Counted from the stretch's first letter, positions 17,920-28,751 are shown. The stretch: DNA of 41,713 nucleotides from Bacteroidales bacterium (GCA_012522155.1 JAAYKX010000050.1:1-41713), one strand, 5' to 3'. The notes: generated by a model from the sequence alone, not told the origin. Translations and numbers: made by a program.

Positions 17920-19266
17920 TCACAGGTCCCTTATAAGGATGTTTGATTCCGAACCGGACGTCATTGCATCGAACGAATCAAGTATTTGAGTTACCTTTTC
18001 ATATTCCCTGCTTTTCATGAAGTATTTTTCCTGCGTGGCCCTTTTATCCAAACGTGACAAAACACTGCTGACAGTAAGCTTGTTGATGTCTATTGCCGGC
18101 TGATAAGATCTTTGCCTGTTTTCATGTTCATAAATCACTGAAACAAGACCGGTTACCTTCAGGTCTTCAAGAATATCCCTTGACAGGCGGACCGGGATTT
18201 TCAGCTCCCTGCTTATCTCTTCTGAGGTCAGGGCTTTTTCACCCAGGTAAAAGCTCCGGACAATAAGATACATTATCAGCAGAATTATTGTGCGCTTCTG
18301 GTAATGGCTTATATTAAGGGCTTCGGATTCAAATTCATATCTTGAAACATTCTGGTTTGCAAAAGACAGTTCTGCCCCGAGAAGAATCACTATCCAGCAG
18401 GTTTCAAGGAAAATCAGGAAGAGCGGTATTGCCGCCAGACCGCCGTAAATAGCACTTAGCTTGCTTATGTTGAACTGCAGGTCAAGATAAAGCCATTGAA
18501 GTATTTTAAGAAAAGTTCCGGCAATGATTCCGGAAATAAGTGCTGGTCCGAAGCGGACTTTCACATTCGGCATCACCATGAACAGCAGTGTCAGCATCAG
18601 CCATGTCAGAAGATAAGGTGTTGATTTGATAAGAAAACTGACAATCCATTTGAATGATGTCAGCACCGGCACCCTGTCCATAAATTCCGACAGGTTTGTA
18701 ATTATAAATATTGTTATGCTGCTCGATAAAATAATAAAGATCGGTACAATCAACAGAATAGTAAGATAATCCGTAAATTTCCTGTGCCAGGGCCGGCTTA
18801 CGGATGTCTGCCAGATATGATTAAAAGAGGTTTCGATCTGGCCGAGCAGGGAAACGACTGACCAGATCAGGATCAGGGCACCAATTCCGGCAAGATAGCC
18901 TCCCCTTGTACGCTGAACAGTATTTTTTGCATTTTCGAGAAGCGGATCCAGTATGTCGCCGTAAAGAGCAAATTCCTTTGTATTCCTGATGATTGATTCC
19001 AGGTTCTGATCAAGTCCAAATCCTTTTGCAATGGCAAGTCCGATGGCAACTATCGGAATAATAGATATCAGGGTGTAAAAAGTGAGTGCCGAGGCGCGGA
19101 GATTCACCCTGTCCTTAAGTGAATTCTGTGCGGCAAGGACAATAATTCTAAGCTGCCGGATAAAAAAGCTTTTTCTTCGTGATAATTCCGACAGTGGTGT
19201 ATGCCAGATAGCATCGTTCCACTGTTTTATTTTATTAAAAGGCCACGATAATTCAGGATTTGCCAT
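17920..19266 (-). CDS. YihY/BrkB-family inner membrane protein
   Basis: RASALTFYTLISIIPIVAIGLAIAKGFG, WSVVSLLGQIETSFNHIW, SAIYGGLAAIPLFLIFLETCWIVILLGAELSFA. Confidence 0.92.
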   Translation of the reverse strand: MANPELSWPFNKIKQWNDAIWHTPLSELSRRKSFFIRQLRIIVLAAQNSLKDRVNLRASALTFYTLISIIPIVAIGLAIAKGFGLDQNLESIIRNTKEFALYGDILDPLLENAKNTVQRTRGGYLAGIGALILIWSVVSLLGQIETSFNHIWQTSVSRPWHRKFTDYLTILLIVPIFIILSSSITIFIITNLSEFMDRVPVLTSFKWIVSFLIKSTPYLLTWLMLTLLFMVMPNVKVRFGPALISGIIAGTFLKILQWLYLDLQFNISKLSAIYGGLAAIPLFLIFLETCWIVILLGAELSFANQNVSRYEFESEALNISHYQKRTIILLIMYLIVRSFYLGEKALTSEEISRELKIPVRLSRDILEDLKVTGLVSVIYEHENRQRSYQPAIDINKLTVSSVLSRLDKRATQEKYFMKSREYEKVTQILDSFDAMTSGSESNILIRDL

Positions 19267-19360
19267 CTGTCATGAAATGATTGCAGAACATCAGTACAAC
19301 TCAATTAACGGTGACAAATATACGAAATCTATGTAAATAGTTCAACAATAGAACTATAAC

Positions 19361-20311
19361 TTATATATTAATTGATGGCAATATTTTCCTTCTGCCGTGA
19401 ATTTCGCGGTAGGTACAGAAAAGGCATACTTTATAGAATCTGAAGAGCCACAGCGACGGATTTGCTGAATCAATTCTCAACTCCATCCGTTCACGGTATT
19501 TTATATAGATTCCTGCCAGGATAAGGGTAAGCCGGAACCATTTCAAAATGCTGTAGATCTGAAGTACCCTGACTGTTGAGGAAAAGGTCAGTTTATCCGT
19601 AACAATATCATAGAGCTTACTCAGATTCTCGATACCCAGTTTTGTCTTGTTCAGGAATTCCCGGTTCGATTCCAGTCCTTCATGAATCAGACCGTTGTCT
19701 ATATGTAATATAGTTATTCCGGCCTTGCGCAGCTGGTAACTCATAAGTGTATCTTCATGCCCGTACTGTTTCAGGTCTTCATTAAATCTCAGCTTTGAAA
19801 ATATTGTACGGTCAAACAGCACATTGAATGTAGAAAACTTATGATATGGATGCTTGTTTCTTTCAGAGGCTTTAATTCCGTCATTCTTTCTTCCATATTT
19901 CCATCTCAGGATCTTGTCCGGATCGCCGGGAGGAGATTTATGATAAATTACACCGCCGCATCCCACCCTGGAAGCAGTCATTAGCGGTATCCATTTACGT
20001 ATATAGGCTTCGGCTGTTCCGGGTATCATGGTATCGGCATCGATAAACAGAATATAATCGCCTTTTGCCGCCAGGGCAAGCCGGTTCCTGATGGCAGCCC
20101 TTCCTATGTTCACCGGTGAATCAAGTATTTCAACACCGCCGCCTTCCAGAGATTTGTATTTAGCCTTGTATTCCGGAGAGGAACCATCATCCCCGATAAT
20201 TATCTCAATCAGTTCAGGAATCTTTCCGATGCAGCTCTTCATACTATGAACAAGTGCGACAATATCATAATCGCAAACCGGAATGAGCAAAGAAATAGTC
20301 ATTATATCCAC
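19361..20311 (-). CDS. Family 2 glycosyltransferase
   Basis: SLLIPVCDYD, IIGDDGSSPEYKAKY, NIGRAAIRNRLALAAKGDYILFIDADT. Confidence 0.9.
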   Translation of the reverse strand: MDIMTISLLIPVCDYDIVALVHSMKSCIGKIPELIEIIIGDDGSSPEYKAKYKSLEGGGVEILDSPVNIGRAAIRNRLALAAKGDYILFIDADTMIPGTAEAYIRKWIPLMTASRVGCGGVIYHKSPPGDPDKILRWKYGRKNDGIKASERNKHPYHKFSTFNVLFDRTIFSKLRFNEDLKQYGHEDTLMSYQLRKAGITILHIDNGLIHEGLESNREFLNKTKLGIENLSKLYDIVTDKLTFSSTVRVLQIYSILKWFRLTLILAGIYIKYRERMELRIDSANPSLWLFRFYKVCLFCTYREIHGRRKILPSINI

Positions 20312-20428
20312 CCTCGAATTAACCTGCTAAATTTACAATTAATTTCCGAAACAGACTGAGTTCCCGTTTGGCAAAGAGATTGTATTGATTTATTTTTGTG
20401 GACAATCAAATAATTTATTTGTTCTCAA

Positions 20429-21853
20429 ATGAAAAAAATTCTGCAGATCACCGCGCTGCTGTTCTTATCGGCTTACACATATTGCCTGGATAACAAGGGC
20501 TACGAAATAAAGGTAACAATCTCTGATATAAATGATTCAACAGTTTTCCTTGCATATCACTTTGGTGACAGGCAATATCTTACGGATACTTTAAAACTCG
20601 ACGCTGAAGGATACGGAGTCTTTGCCGGAAAAGAAAAGCTGCCCGAAGGTATTTATATGATAGTGCTTCCCGGCAATAAATATTTTGAATTTCTGATGAC
20701 TGAGAACCAGCATTTTTCCCTCTCCTGCACCAGTAATGATTTCTTCCGTACCCTGAAATTTTCCGGATCACCGCTCAATACAGCCTTCACGGACTACCAG
20801 AAACAATGGACGCAGATGCAGAAAAATGCTTCACTCATTAACAACAGGCTTCAGTTAAACAAATCCAATCCCGACTCACTGCGCATACTTTCACAGAAAC
20901 AACGGGAATATGAGTCAGGGATGAAGGCATACCTGAGAAGTGTCATTGACAAAAACAAGTCAAACTTCCTGGGTGTTCTCGTGAAATCGATGCTCCCGCT
21001 GGAAATTCCTGAATTCACCATTCCTGCCGGAACACATAACCCGGATTCTGTCAGATGGAATCTCAGATACAATTATAACAAAGATCATTTTTTCGACAAT
21101 ATTGACCTGTCGGACGAAAGACTGCTGAGGACCCCTATCCTTCAGACAAGGCTCGAGACTTTTTTTAGAAATGTCATTATCCAATCGCCCGATTCAATAA
21201 ACAAGGAAATAGACAGGATTTTTCCAAAGACCGGCGGTAATCCAAAACTGTTTCAGTTCCTCTCGGTCTATTTGTTCAATCATTTCCGGCAAAGTGAAAT
21301 AATGGGTCATGATGCTGTACTGGTAAAGCTTGCCGATGATATTTATCTTTCAGGAAAAGCAGACTGGATCACTGAGGAATTCAGAAATGATCTTCACCGA
21401 CAGGTGGAGTTGTTAAGACACAATCTTTTGGGTATGAAAGGACAAAATCTTGTGATGGATTCATACAGGGGAATATTTGTTGCCCTTCATGATATAGAAA
21501 AGGAATTTACTGTTTTATATTTCTGGGAGCCCAACTGCGGTCACTGTAATGAAGCAACACCAAAACTGAAGGAATGGTATGAGAAGGCTAAAAATGACGG
21601 TGTTGAGATTTTTTCGGTTTGTACTACAGGCAACAGACAGGAATGGACAAACTATATTGAAAAACACGGTCTTACCTGGATTAACGGATGGGATCCCGAC
21701 CGGCATACTCATTTTGACTATTATTATAATGTTCAGGCCACCCCAATGGTTTACATACTGGACAAGGATAAAAAGATAATAGCCAAAAAGTTGTCAATAG
21801 ACGATATACCTTCATTCATCGACAATTACAGGCAGTACTTCAGACAGCAGTAA
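20429..21853 (+). CDS. TlpA-like thioredoxin-fold protein with DUF4369-like N-terminus
   Basis: Signal peptide; C-terminal VLYFWEPNCGHCNEATPKLKEWYEKAKNDGVEIFSV and ATPMVYILDKDKKI. Confidence 0.88.
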   Translation: MKKILQITALLFLSAYTYCLDNKGYEIKVTISDINDSTVFLAYHFGDRQYLTDTLKLDAEGYGVFAGKEKLPEGIYMIVLPGNKYFEFLMTENQHFSLSCTSNDFFRTLKFSGSPLNTAFTDYQKQWTQMQKNASLINNRLQLNKSNPDSLRILSQKQREYESGMKAYLRSVIDKNKSNFLGVLVKSMLPLEIPEFTIPAGTHNPDSVRWNLRYNYNKDHFFDNIDLSDERLLRTPILQTRLETFFRNVIIQSPDSINKEIDRIFPKTGGNPKLFQFLSVYLFNHFRQSEIMGHDAVLVKLADDIYLSGKADWITEEFRNDLHRQVELLRHNLLGMKGQNLVMDSYRGIFVALHDIEKEFTVLYFWEPNCGHCNEATPKLKEWYEKAKNDGVEIFSVCTTGNRQEWTNYIEKHGLTWINGWDPDRHTHFDYYYNVQATPMVYILDKDKKIIAKKLSIDDIPSFIDNYRQYFRQQ

Positions 21854-22859
21854 TATTATTTTGTCTGAGTATTTTTATCAGCTCATACAGGCTTCTGAAG
21901 TTCTGTACTTTTTTATCCTTTACAATGGACCATCCCCTGCCTCCTTCCCTTACTTCAACATAGGGCTGCGTTTTTTTTGAGGAGATAGCGAAACCATTCC
22001 TTTTCAAGGCCCTGATGGTCCAGTTTTTCTGCCTCCCCGCAGCACCTTCAAGATATACTTCACCCCTGTAAGGCGGACTGAATCCAAAACTTCCGTCTTC
22101 CGGATCAAACCCGGTACGTTCGGAATCAAAGAGGCATTCAAAACTGTCAGCCAGCCAAAGATCTTCAGGAGCGCCTTCCTTTATGTCCGTGTCAGTAACA
22201 AGCCATATTTTATCGGCATTACTGACTGCAATATTAAAATCATGAGTGGAGAACACAATTGTCTTGCCGGATACAGTAAGTTCCTTCATCAGTTTGAGAA
22301 CCCCGAACTATCCCGATATGTCAAGAAAAGCCAGGGGCTCATCCATTATCATAATATCAGTATCCTGGGCAAGTACTCTGGCTATCATAGCCCTTTGCCG
22401 TTCTCCGTCCGAAAGCCCGGAAATAAGTCTGTCTGAAAAATTTGCGAGTCCTGCCTTGTGTATCGAATTATCAATAATTTCTGAGGCGCTGCGGTCAATC
22501 CTGCCGGTCCAGTCTGTATGGGGAAAACGTCCGAGTGCAACCAGATCATACACTCGCATATGGCTCACTTTAATTGTCTCAGTTGATACATACCCGACAT
22601 TCCTGGCAAGTTTCATTCTGGAATAGTGCCTGCTGTCTTCATTTCGTATCATCACTGAACCGCCGATTTTTTTCTGCAGACCGGTAATTGTTCTGAGAAG
22701 CGTACTTTTCCCGATACCATTACGGCCAAGAACCGCAACCAGTTCCCCTTTTCCGGCAGAGGCATCCAGGGGCGGCAGTATAGGTATTTTCTTCCTGCCA
22801 TGAAAATAGCCGATAAGCAAAGAGTTTACGGATAATATTTCCCTGATATCTTTTTCCAT
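21840..22859 (-). pseudogene. btuD: BtuD-like ABC transporter ATP-binding protein interrupted by an in-frame TAG (22308-22310)
   Basis: ORFs 22859-22308 and 22289-21840 share a frame: GRNGIGKST, SGLSDGERQRAMIARVLAQDTDIMIMDEPLAFLDISG-*-FGVLKLMKELTVSGKTIVFSTHD. Confidence 0.8.
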
Positions 22860-23938
22860 CAGAACAGTTCAGAGCCAGCGTTTTTCCTTAAAATAATCCA
22901 TATAACAACAGGAATACCGATAAGGGATGTAACGGAATTCACCGGCAGAATTTTTTCCGTCCCCGGCAGCTGGGAAAGAATATCACTGATAAGCATTACA
23001 GAGGCTCCGGTAAAAACAGTACCGGGTACAAGCAGGCGATGATCGGATGTTTTTAGTATATTCCGGACAATATGAGGGACAGCAATGCCGATAAATGCTA
23101 TCGGACCGCAGAATGCTGTAACACTTCCTGAAAGAATACTTGTGCATGCAAAAATAATTATCCGGGCAGAAGTTATATTCAGGCCTGAACTTGAGGCATA
23201 ATTTTCTCCTATCAATAATGCATTAAGCATTTTAACCGAAGCCATACTAAGGATAACCCCGGCTGCAACCGAAACAGACAATACATTAAGCTGTGATGCG
23301 GAAAGATTGCCCAGGCTGCCCATTGTCCAGACAACATAAGCCTTCAGCATACTTTCACTGCTGAAATACTGAAGAATACTTACAATGGCAGAAATGCCGC
23401 TTGCCAGCATCATTCCTATAATGAGCACTGTCATGATGCTGCGTACCCTGACTGAAATGAACAGCATCAGTATCATGACCGCACCTGCTCCGGTCCATGC
23501 AGCGGAAACAAGTATCCAGTTTCCGCCTGCTGCAATTGACAACGGTCCTGATCCTGAAGAAAAGCCCAGGATTACAAGTGCAACCCCCAGTCCCGCACCG
23601 GAACTGACACCCAGCACATAGGGGCCTGCCATGGGATTCCTGAAAACGGTCTGCATCTGTAGTCCGCTCAGCGACAGGGCGGCGCCTGCAAGAATTGCTG
23701 TAACAGCTTTTGGAAGCCTGAATTTTAAAACAAGGGTTTGTACTGTTTCATCGCCCATGCCCGTGAAGGATCGTAAAACATCAGAGGGCCTGATGGATAC
23801 CGAGCCAAGGAACAGGTCAAGAACAAAGAGGACAAATAGCAGTAAAAGAAGGCCCGGGAAAACCCATCTCCGCATCCGGACCACGGAGGGAGAAAAGGCA
23901 GTGTTTTCATGCCCGCTGATATTTTTTCCTTCAGTCAT
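22859..23938 (-). CDS. btuC: FecCD/BtuC-type ABC transporter permease
   Basis: LRLPKAVTAILAGAALSLSGLQMQTVFRNPMAGPYVLGVSSGAGLG, FCGPIAFIGIAVPHIVR. Confidence 0.9.
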   Translation of the reverse strand: MTEGKNISGHENTAFSPSVVRMRRWVFPGLLLLLFVLFVLDLFLGSVSIRPSDVLRSFTGMGDETVQTLVLKFRLPKAVTAILAGAALSLSGLQMQTVFRNPMAGPYVLGVSSGAGLGVALVILGFSSGSGPLSIAAGGNWILVSAAWTGAGAVMILMLFISVRVRSIMTVLIIGMMLASGISAIVSILQYFSSESMLKAYVVWTMGSLGNLSASQLNVLSVSVAAGVILSMASVKMLNALLIGENYASSSGLNITSARIIIFACTSILSGSVTAFCGPIAFIGIAVPHIVRNILKTSDHRLLVPGTVFTGASVMLISDILSQLPGTEKILPVNSVTSLIGIPVVIWIILRKNAGSELF

Positions 23939-25107
23939 TCAACCTTCCTGTAATAGACCGTTTCATAAGCCGGAAAAATCTCAGGATGAATTATTGAAGC
24001 AATATCCCTGAGGATTATATGAGGATTGATGGCACCGCTTTCCCAATAATCATTGCCGCCCGCCGGATTAAGCCTTTTATTGTTATTATACAGCCTGTTG
24101 TTAATGAATGGAGGCATTGATCCAAGCCGTTTGTCAATGGCAACGATTTCGGATTTGGAGGAAGCAGTTCCGGTATTGAGCCAAATGTCTGCCTTCATTG
24201 CGGCAGCATAAACGGATTCCAGGCTGTAGGGTATGGATACCGCAGATCCGGTCTCTCTCCACAAATAACTGCCTCCCGCATCATCAACAAGTTTGCTGAT
24301 ATATGAATTTCCGGGTGACACATACCATACATCCCGGAATGGCATTCCCATCATTACAACCGGTTTTGAGGCTGTCTCAGCTATAAGCTCCCTGAGGTTC
24401 AGATAGGAATCCCGGATTTCCCTGAACAGGGAATCGGCAAGTTCCTCACAACAGTACAGGGCACCGAATACCTTTATCCACTCTGCCTTGCCCAGGGGAT
24501 CTGTTTCAAGATAATCAGCATTATACATCACTCTCAGTCCCAGTTCCCCTATTTTGGCAGTATAACCTGCAGATTCACTTCCTATTCCATATATCATAAC
24601 AAGATCAGGAGAGGATTTAACAATAAGTTCGGTATTAAGGCCCGAATCATAACCTACATCACTGACAAGTCCGCGGCTTATCCTGTTGTTAACCTCACTA
24701 TCGTAAACAAAGCCGGCTCCTGAAACACCAACAATTGTATTCTGACGGCCAAGTGCACTGATCATTGCAATATGTGTGGTTGACATACAGATTATCCTGT
24801 TTACCGGGACCTTGATGATTTTTGAATGATCAACTTTAAGCTCTTTCTGGTATGATTCTTTTTTCAGATAATATTCATGAATAACATTTCCGGCACCCTG
24901 CCAGGGATCCTTAACAGATAGGATGGTACAGCTGTCGGTAACACGCAGTTCAAAGCGTTCGGCATAACTGCTCTCACCTCCTTGCTCTTTTTGTATTTTT
25001 TCTCTTTTCCGGTCTTTATTACAGGAAGGAAAAAATATCAGCAGGGAAAAAACAGCTAAAAACAGGTATAACAATTTATATTTCAAAATTCTTATTTTCC
25101 CAAACAA
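23935..25107 (-). CDS. btuF: ABC transporter substrate-binding lipoprotein (BtuF-like)
   Basis: Lipobox-like FFPSC, ICMSTTHIAMISALG, SSPDLVMIYG; upstream of permease and directly downstream of a cobalamin riboswitch. Confidence 0.85.
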   Translation of the reverse strand: MFGKIRILKYKLLYLFLAVFSLLIFFPSCNKDRKREKIQKEQGGESSYAERFELRVTDSCTILSVKDPWQGAGNVIHEYYLKKESYQKELKVDHSKIIKVPVNRIICMSTTHIAMISALGRQNTIVGVSGAGFVYDSEVNNRISRGLVSDVGYDSGLNTELIVKSSPDLVMIYGIGSESAGYTAKIGELGLRVMYNADYLETDPLGKAEWIKVFGALYCCEELADSLFREIRDSYLNLRELIAETASKPVVMMGMPFRDVWYVSPGNSYISKLVDDAGGSYLWRETGSAVSIPYSLESVYAAAMKADIWLNTGTASSKSEIVAIDKRLGSMPPFINNRLYNNNKRLNPAGGNDYWESGAINPHIILRDIASIIHPEIFPAYETVYYRKVE

Positions 25108-25212
25108 TGTTATCTAACGTTAAGTCCCGCCACTACCGGCCATTATTCATTGTTTACAGGAAATCAGAAGATGAGAATCAGAAGAAATAAACTCTGAGCT
25201 TTTCTTCCCGAA

Positions 25213-25400
25213 AGCGTTGAACAGTGGTTTCCGGCAGGTCTTCTGACTCGTCCCGGTCCGGTGAAGCCTTCCCATTCCGTCTGTCGGAACAGTGGCAGGG
25301 TATCACAGGACCATCATCGTAAAAACGACCGGGCATCACAGCAGCGGGTACTGTCGCGGTTTCTCACCGCATTCCCTTTTAATTGCAGAATAACTAAATC
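25213..25400 (-). promoter_or_regulatory. Cobalamin riboswitch upstream of the BtuFCD operon
   Basis: Minus strand contains GGGAATGCGGTGAGAAACCGCGACAGTACCCGCTGCTGTGA ... GAATGGGAAGGC ... CGAGTCAGAAGACCTGCC, the cobalamin riboswitch/B12-box consensus. Ends approximate. Confidence 0.93.
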
Positions 25401-25534
25401 CTGCAAAACCAGAACATGGCAAAGATATACTTTTTACAATATATACAAAGGGAGCGGACTGTGCTCTTGAACAAAACAGTTTTCCGCTATCATACTGAAA
25501 AAGGAATGGCAATCAAACATTTGACAATGAGCCC

Positions 25535-26569
25535 CTAGAGTGTTCCGCAGGAATTTCTCAGTTCAAGACCGGGAGGCAGGCTCACCTGTCTTTTGTATTT
25601 GCTTTTGCCAGCATTTTTCACTTCTGACCAGATCATATTTGAAGCTTTTAATGCAAGGCCTGAAACGGGCTTTTTAAGACAGGTTACCGGGGTAAACATC
25701 AGATCGAATCCCGGGCCGTCTTCCATTGATATCAGAGCAATATCCTGGGGGACACGAAGCTTTTTGTATCTCAGCATGGACATAACCGGATACACAAGTC
25801 CGGCATGCATAATAAGAATTATGTCAGCCCTGAAAGGGGGGCGGAGAAATTGTTCAATCTGGCTGAAATAGTATTCATCATCGGTAAAAGTACTTTCGAA
25901 TTCAACTACAACGGGTTTGTTTATCTGCTGGTCTTTTTCTGTAAGTGCAGAGATCATCAGATCTATTACAGATACATCATATTTTGCCGATCTTTTATCA
26001 GTTGCAATAATAATATTCTTATAGCCGAGTTTGTTTACGTGATCAGCCACAAGCCGTACACCGGCAGCAATATCTGTATTTACCGTGCTGAGTCTTCCGG
26101 TTTTGCTGCTTTTTTCCAAAAGGATAAAAGGATAGGATGCTGTCCTCAGAGTTCTTATAGTTTGATCATCAGCAGTTTCCCCCATCAAAATCAGACCGCT
26201 GAAAAATTTTCTGAAAGATCCCATCATCCGGTCATAGCGCTGATCATCGGGATCTTTTGTTATTATCGAGAATCCCAGTCCTATACTATGAAATGATTTC
26301 TGCAGATATGGGGTGATACTCTGAACAAAGGAATTACCCAATGAAGGAACTACCATTCCGATTATACCGGGTTTTTCTTCATGGGGCGGTATTTTCCCTT
26401 TTTCTTCCTGTGCACTGAAATAGCCCATTTGTCTGGCCATTGCCCATACTTTCTCCTGTGTCTCCTTTCGGATCCCGTGCTGGTCGGCCTTATTGTTAAG
26501 AACCAGTGACACCAGCGTACCCGAGACACCCAATCTGGCAGCAAGATCTTTATTTTTAAATTTTTTCAT
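25535..26569 (-). CDS. LacI-family transcriptional regulator
   Basis: N-terminal HTH KDLAARLGVSGTLVSLVLNNKADQHGIRKETQEKVWAMARQMGY; periplasmic-binding-like effector domain. Confidence 0.95.
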   Translation of the reverse strand: MKKFKNKDLAARLGVSGTLVSLVLNNKADQHGIRKETQEKVWAMARQMGYFSAQEEKGKIPPHEEKPGIIGMVVPSLGNSFVQSITPYLQKSFHSIGLGFSIITKDPDDQRYDRMMGSFRKFFSGLILMGETADDQTIRTLRTASYPFILLEKSSKTGRLSTVNTDIAAGVRLVADHVNKLGYKNIIIATDKRSAKYDVSVIDLMISALTEKDQQINKPVVVEFESTFTDDEYYFSQIEQFLRPPFRADIILIMHAGLVYPVMSMLRYKKLRVPQDIALISMEDGPGFDLMFTPVTCLKKPVSGLALKASNMIWSEVKNAGKSKYKRQVSLPPGLELRNSCGTL

Positions 26570-26780
26570 TCTTCTCTTCTATTGTGACAAATAAATTTAG
26601 GCTGTTTTTGGAAAACAGTTATAAAAATAATGAATTTTTTCACTGTTTGATTTAAAACTTCCGTTTAAATGTTCCGGTGAAACCCTTCCGGGTCAATCAC
26701 AACCTTCAGGCAACATAGCAGTTCTGCCCTATCTGGCAGACATGAAAAGTCCCGGCTTATACAATATCCATAAAAAAACC

Positions 26781-28751
26781 TTATCGTTTAGGCGGTTTAT
26801 ATCCTTTCTGCTTTGAAGCCTGTTCAAGTCGTTGTTGCCATTTAGATTTAGGAAGAGGTTTCTTCCTGTTTTCCTCCAGGGTAGCCAATACTTTTTCTCC
26901 GTCAATAAATCTTTTTGACAAAATATTCTGCAGCAAGGTTATTGAATTGGCAAGAAAATAATAATAAGTCAGTCCGGATGAAAAATTATTGAAAATGAAC
27001 AGGAACATTACCGGCATCATGTACATCATTACCTTCATTCCCGGCTGGTCCTGGCCTGAAGTGGTCCCGGACATTCTGGTTGTTACAATGGATGACACTG
27101 TCATAAGCAGGGTCCACAGGCTCACATGGTCACCATACCAGGGAATTTTAAAAGGAAGGTTCAGAATAGAATCGTATGTGGAAAGATCAGTCGCCCACAG
27201 GAATGATTCCTGTCTCAGCTCTATGGAAACAGGGAAGAACCTGAACATTGCAAACAGTATGGGAAACTGTAAAAGCATTGGCAGACAGCCCCCCATTGGA
27301 TTAACGCCGGCTCTTTTATAGAGATCCATGGTAGCCTGCTGCTTTTTCATTGCATCTTCCTGTTTGGGATATTTTTTTGCCAGTTCATCCACCAGGGGCT
27401 TAAGGACTTTCATCTTGGCAGTTGACTGGTATGATTTGAATGTCAGCGGATAGAGAACTACTTTTATTAATATTGTAAGAATAAGAATGATAATGCCGTA
27501 GCTGCTGATATATCTTTCAAGCCAGTTGAAAACCGGAATAATAACAAACCTGTTGATCCATCCGACTATGTTCTTGCCTACAAATATTATCTTAACCAGG
27601 TCATAGCCTTCTTTTCGTAATGTCGAAATATGATTCGGACCATAATAAAATTTCAGGGCAATGTTTGTTTCCGGACTGTTTTCAATGGGGATTCCCAATT
27701 CGGAAGTATAGTAACGGATATATTTTTCAGATGTAAGGGTTTTTGCAGATGTTATGGAACCGCTGAGAAAATAATCATCCGTAATAAGCACAGATTAAAA
27801 AAACTGATCAACATAGGCCACCCAGCTCAGTCTGGTGGTAATGTCAACCTTTTCTATTTCCTTGTTTGATCTCAGCCTCAATCCGTCGACATCATCCTGA
27901 TAGTATTTGTACCTGATGGTGGAATACATATCCTCATTCTGTCTTCCTTTTTCCTGCTGAGGCACATACATTCTCCAGTCAAGTTCAATATTATTCTGGT
28001 TTTCAGGAAGAATACCATGCATGTTTTTAAATGTAACATCATAATCCACGCTGTTCTTTCCCGGTGCAAGTGTATACTTATATTCAATATAGCTTTCATC
28101 GTCTGCAGCCAGTCTGAGGACTACGCTAAGCGGTTCCCTGTCTACCCGGTAATGCCTGTTTTGGGAAAGCGGGGTAAAATAGAGGTTATTTGTCTGTACA
28201 GCCTTGTTGTCGGAAGTAAAAAAATTGAATCCGAATACAGTTGAATCACCTGAGAAGAGAATGAGAGGTCTGGAATCATGAGTTGTAAAATCTTTAACCC
28301 TTGCGGAATAGACCCTGCCCCCTTTAAGTGAGATCCTGAGATCTATTTTGTCGTTTTCAAGTGTAATATAATCATCCTCTCCAGCCGCCGATCCTGCAAA
28401 TACACCATATTGCCCGGGGTCTGCCGCGGGCACTGCGCCCGGAACTGTTTGTGGTACTGCTTCGGGTTCAGCAATTGCACTGTCTGCAGGGATTTCTGTA
28501 ATCCCGGGTATTGTGCCGAGTTTCAGGTTCAGTTCACTGATCTTTTCGAGCACATCCGGATGATTGGGTTTGAAACGAAGTGCATTGACATATTCTGTCC
28601 TGGCCCTTTCGAAATTTCCCTTATTATATTCAGCCTCCGCCGTAGTTAATGCTTTTTCAAATTCCTTATTGAGCCGGTTGTTATTATAAAGACTGAAACC
28701 TATAAAGATCAAGAAGATCAGTACCAGTCCTGTAATAGTATTTTTGTCCAT
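26781..28751 (-). CDS. yidC: YidC membrane protein insertase, interrupted by an in-frame TAA (27795-27797)
   Basis: N-part MDKNTITGLVLIFLIFIGFSLYNNN...WVAYVDQFF, then TAA, then SVLITDDYFLSGS...YGIIILILTILIKVVLYPLTFKSYQSTAKMKVLKPLV...GGCLPMLLQFPILFAMFRFFP, all in one frame. Confidence 0.88.

Noticed and set aside
22308-27797. Stop-codon reassignment explaining the TAG in btuD and TAA in yidC
   Set aside because: TAA and TGA end many intact genes in this window and two different stops are involved; single-base mutation or sequence error is simpler.
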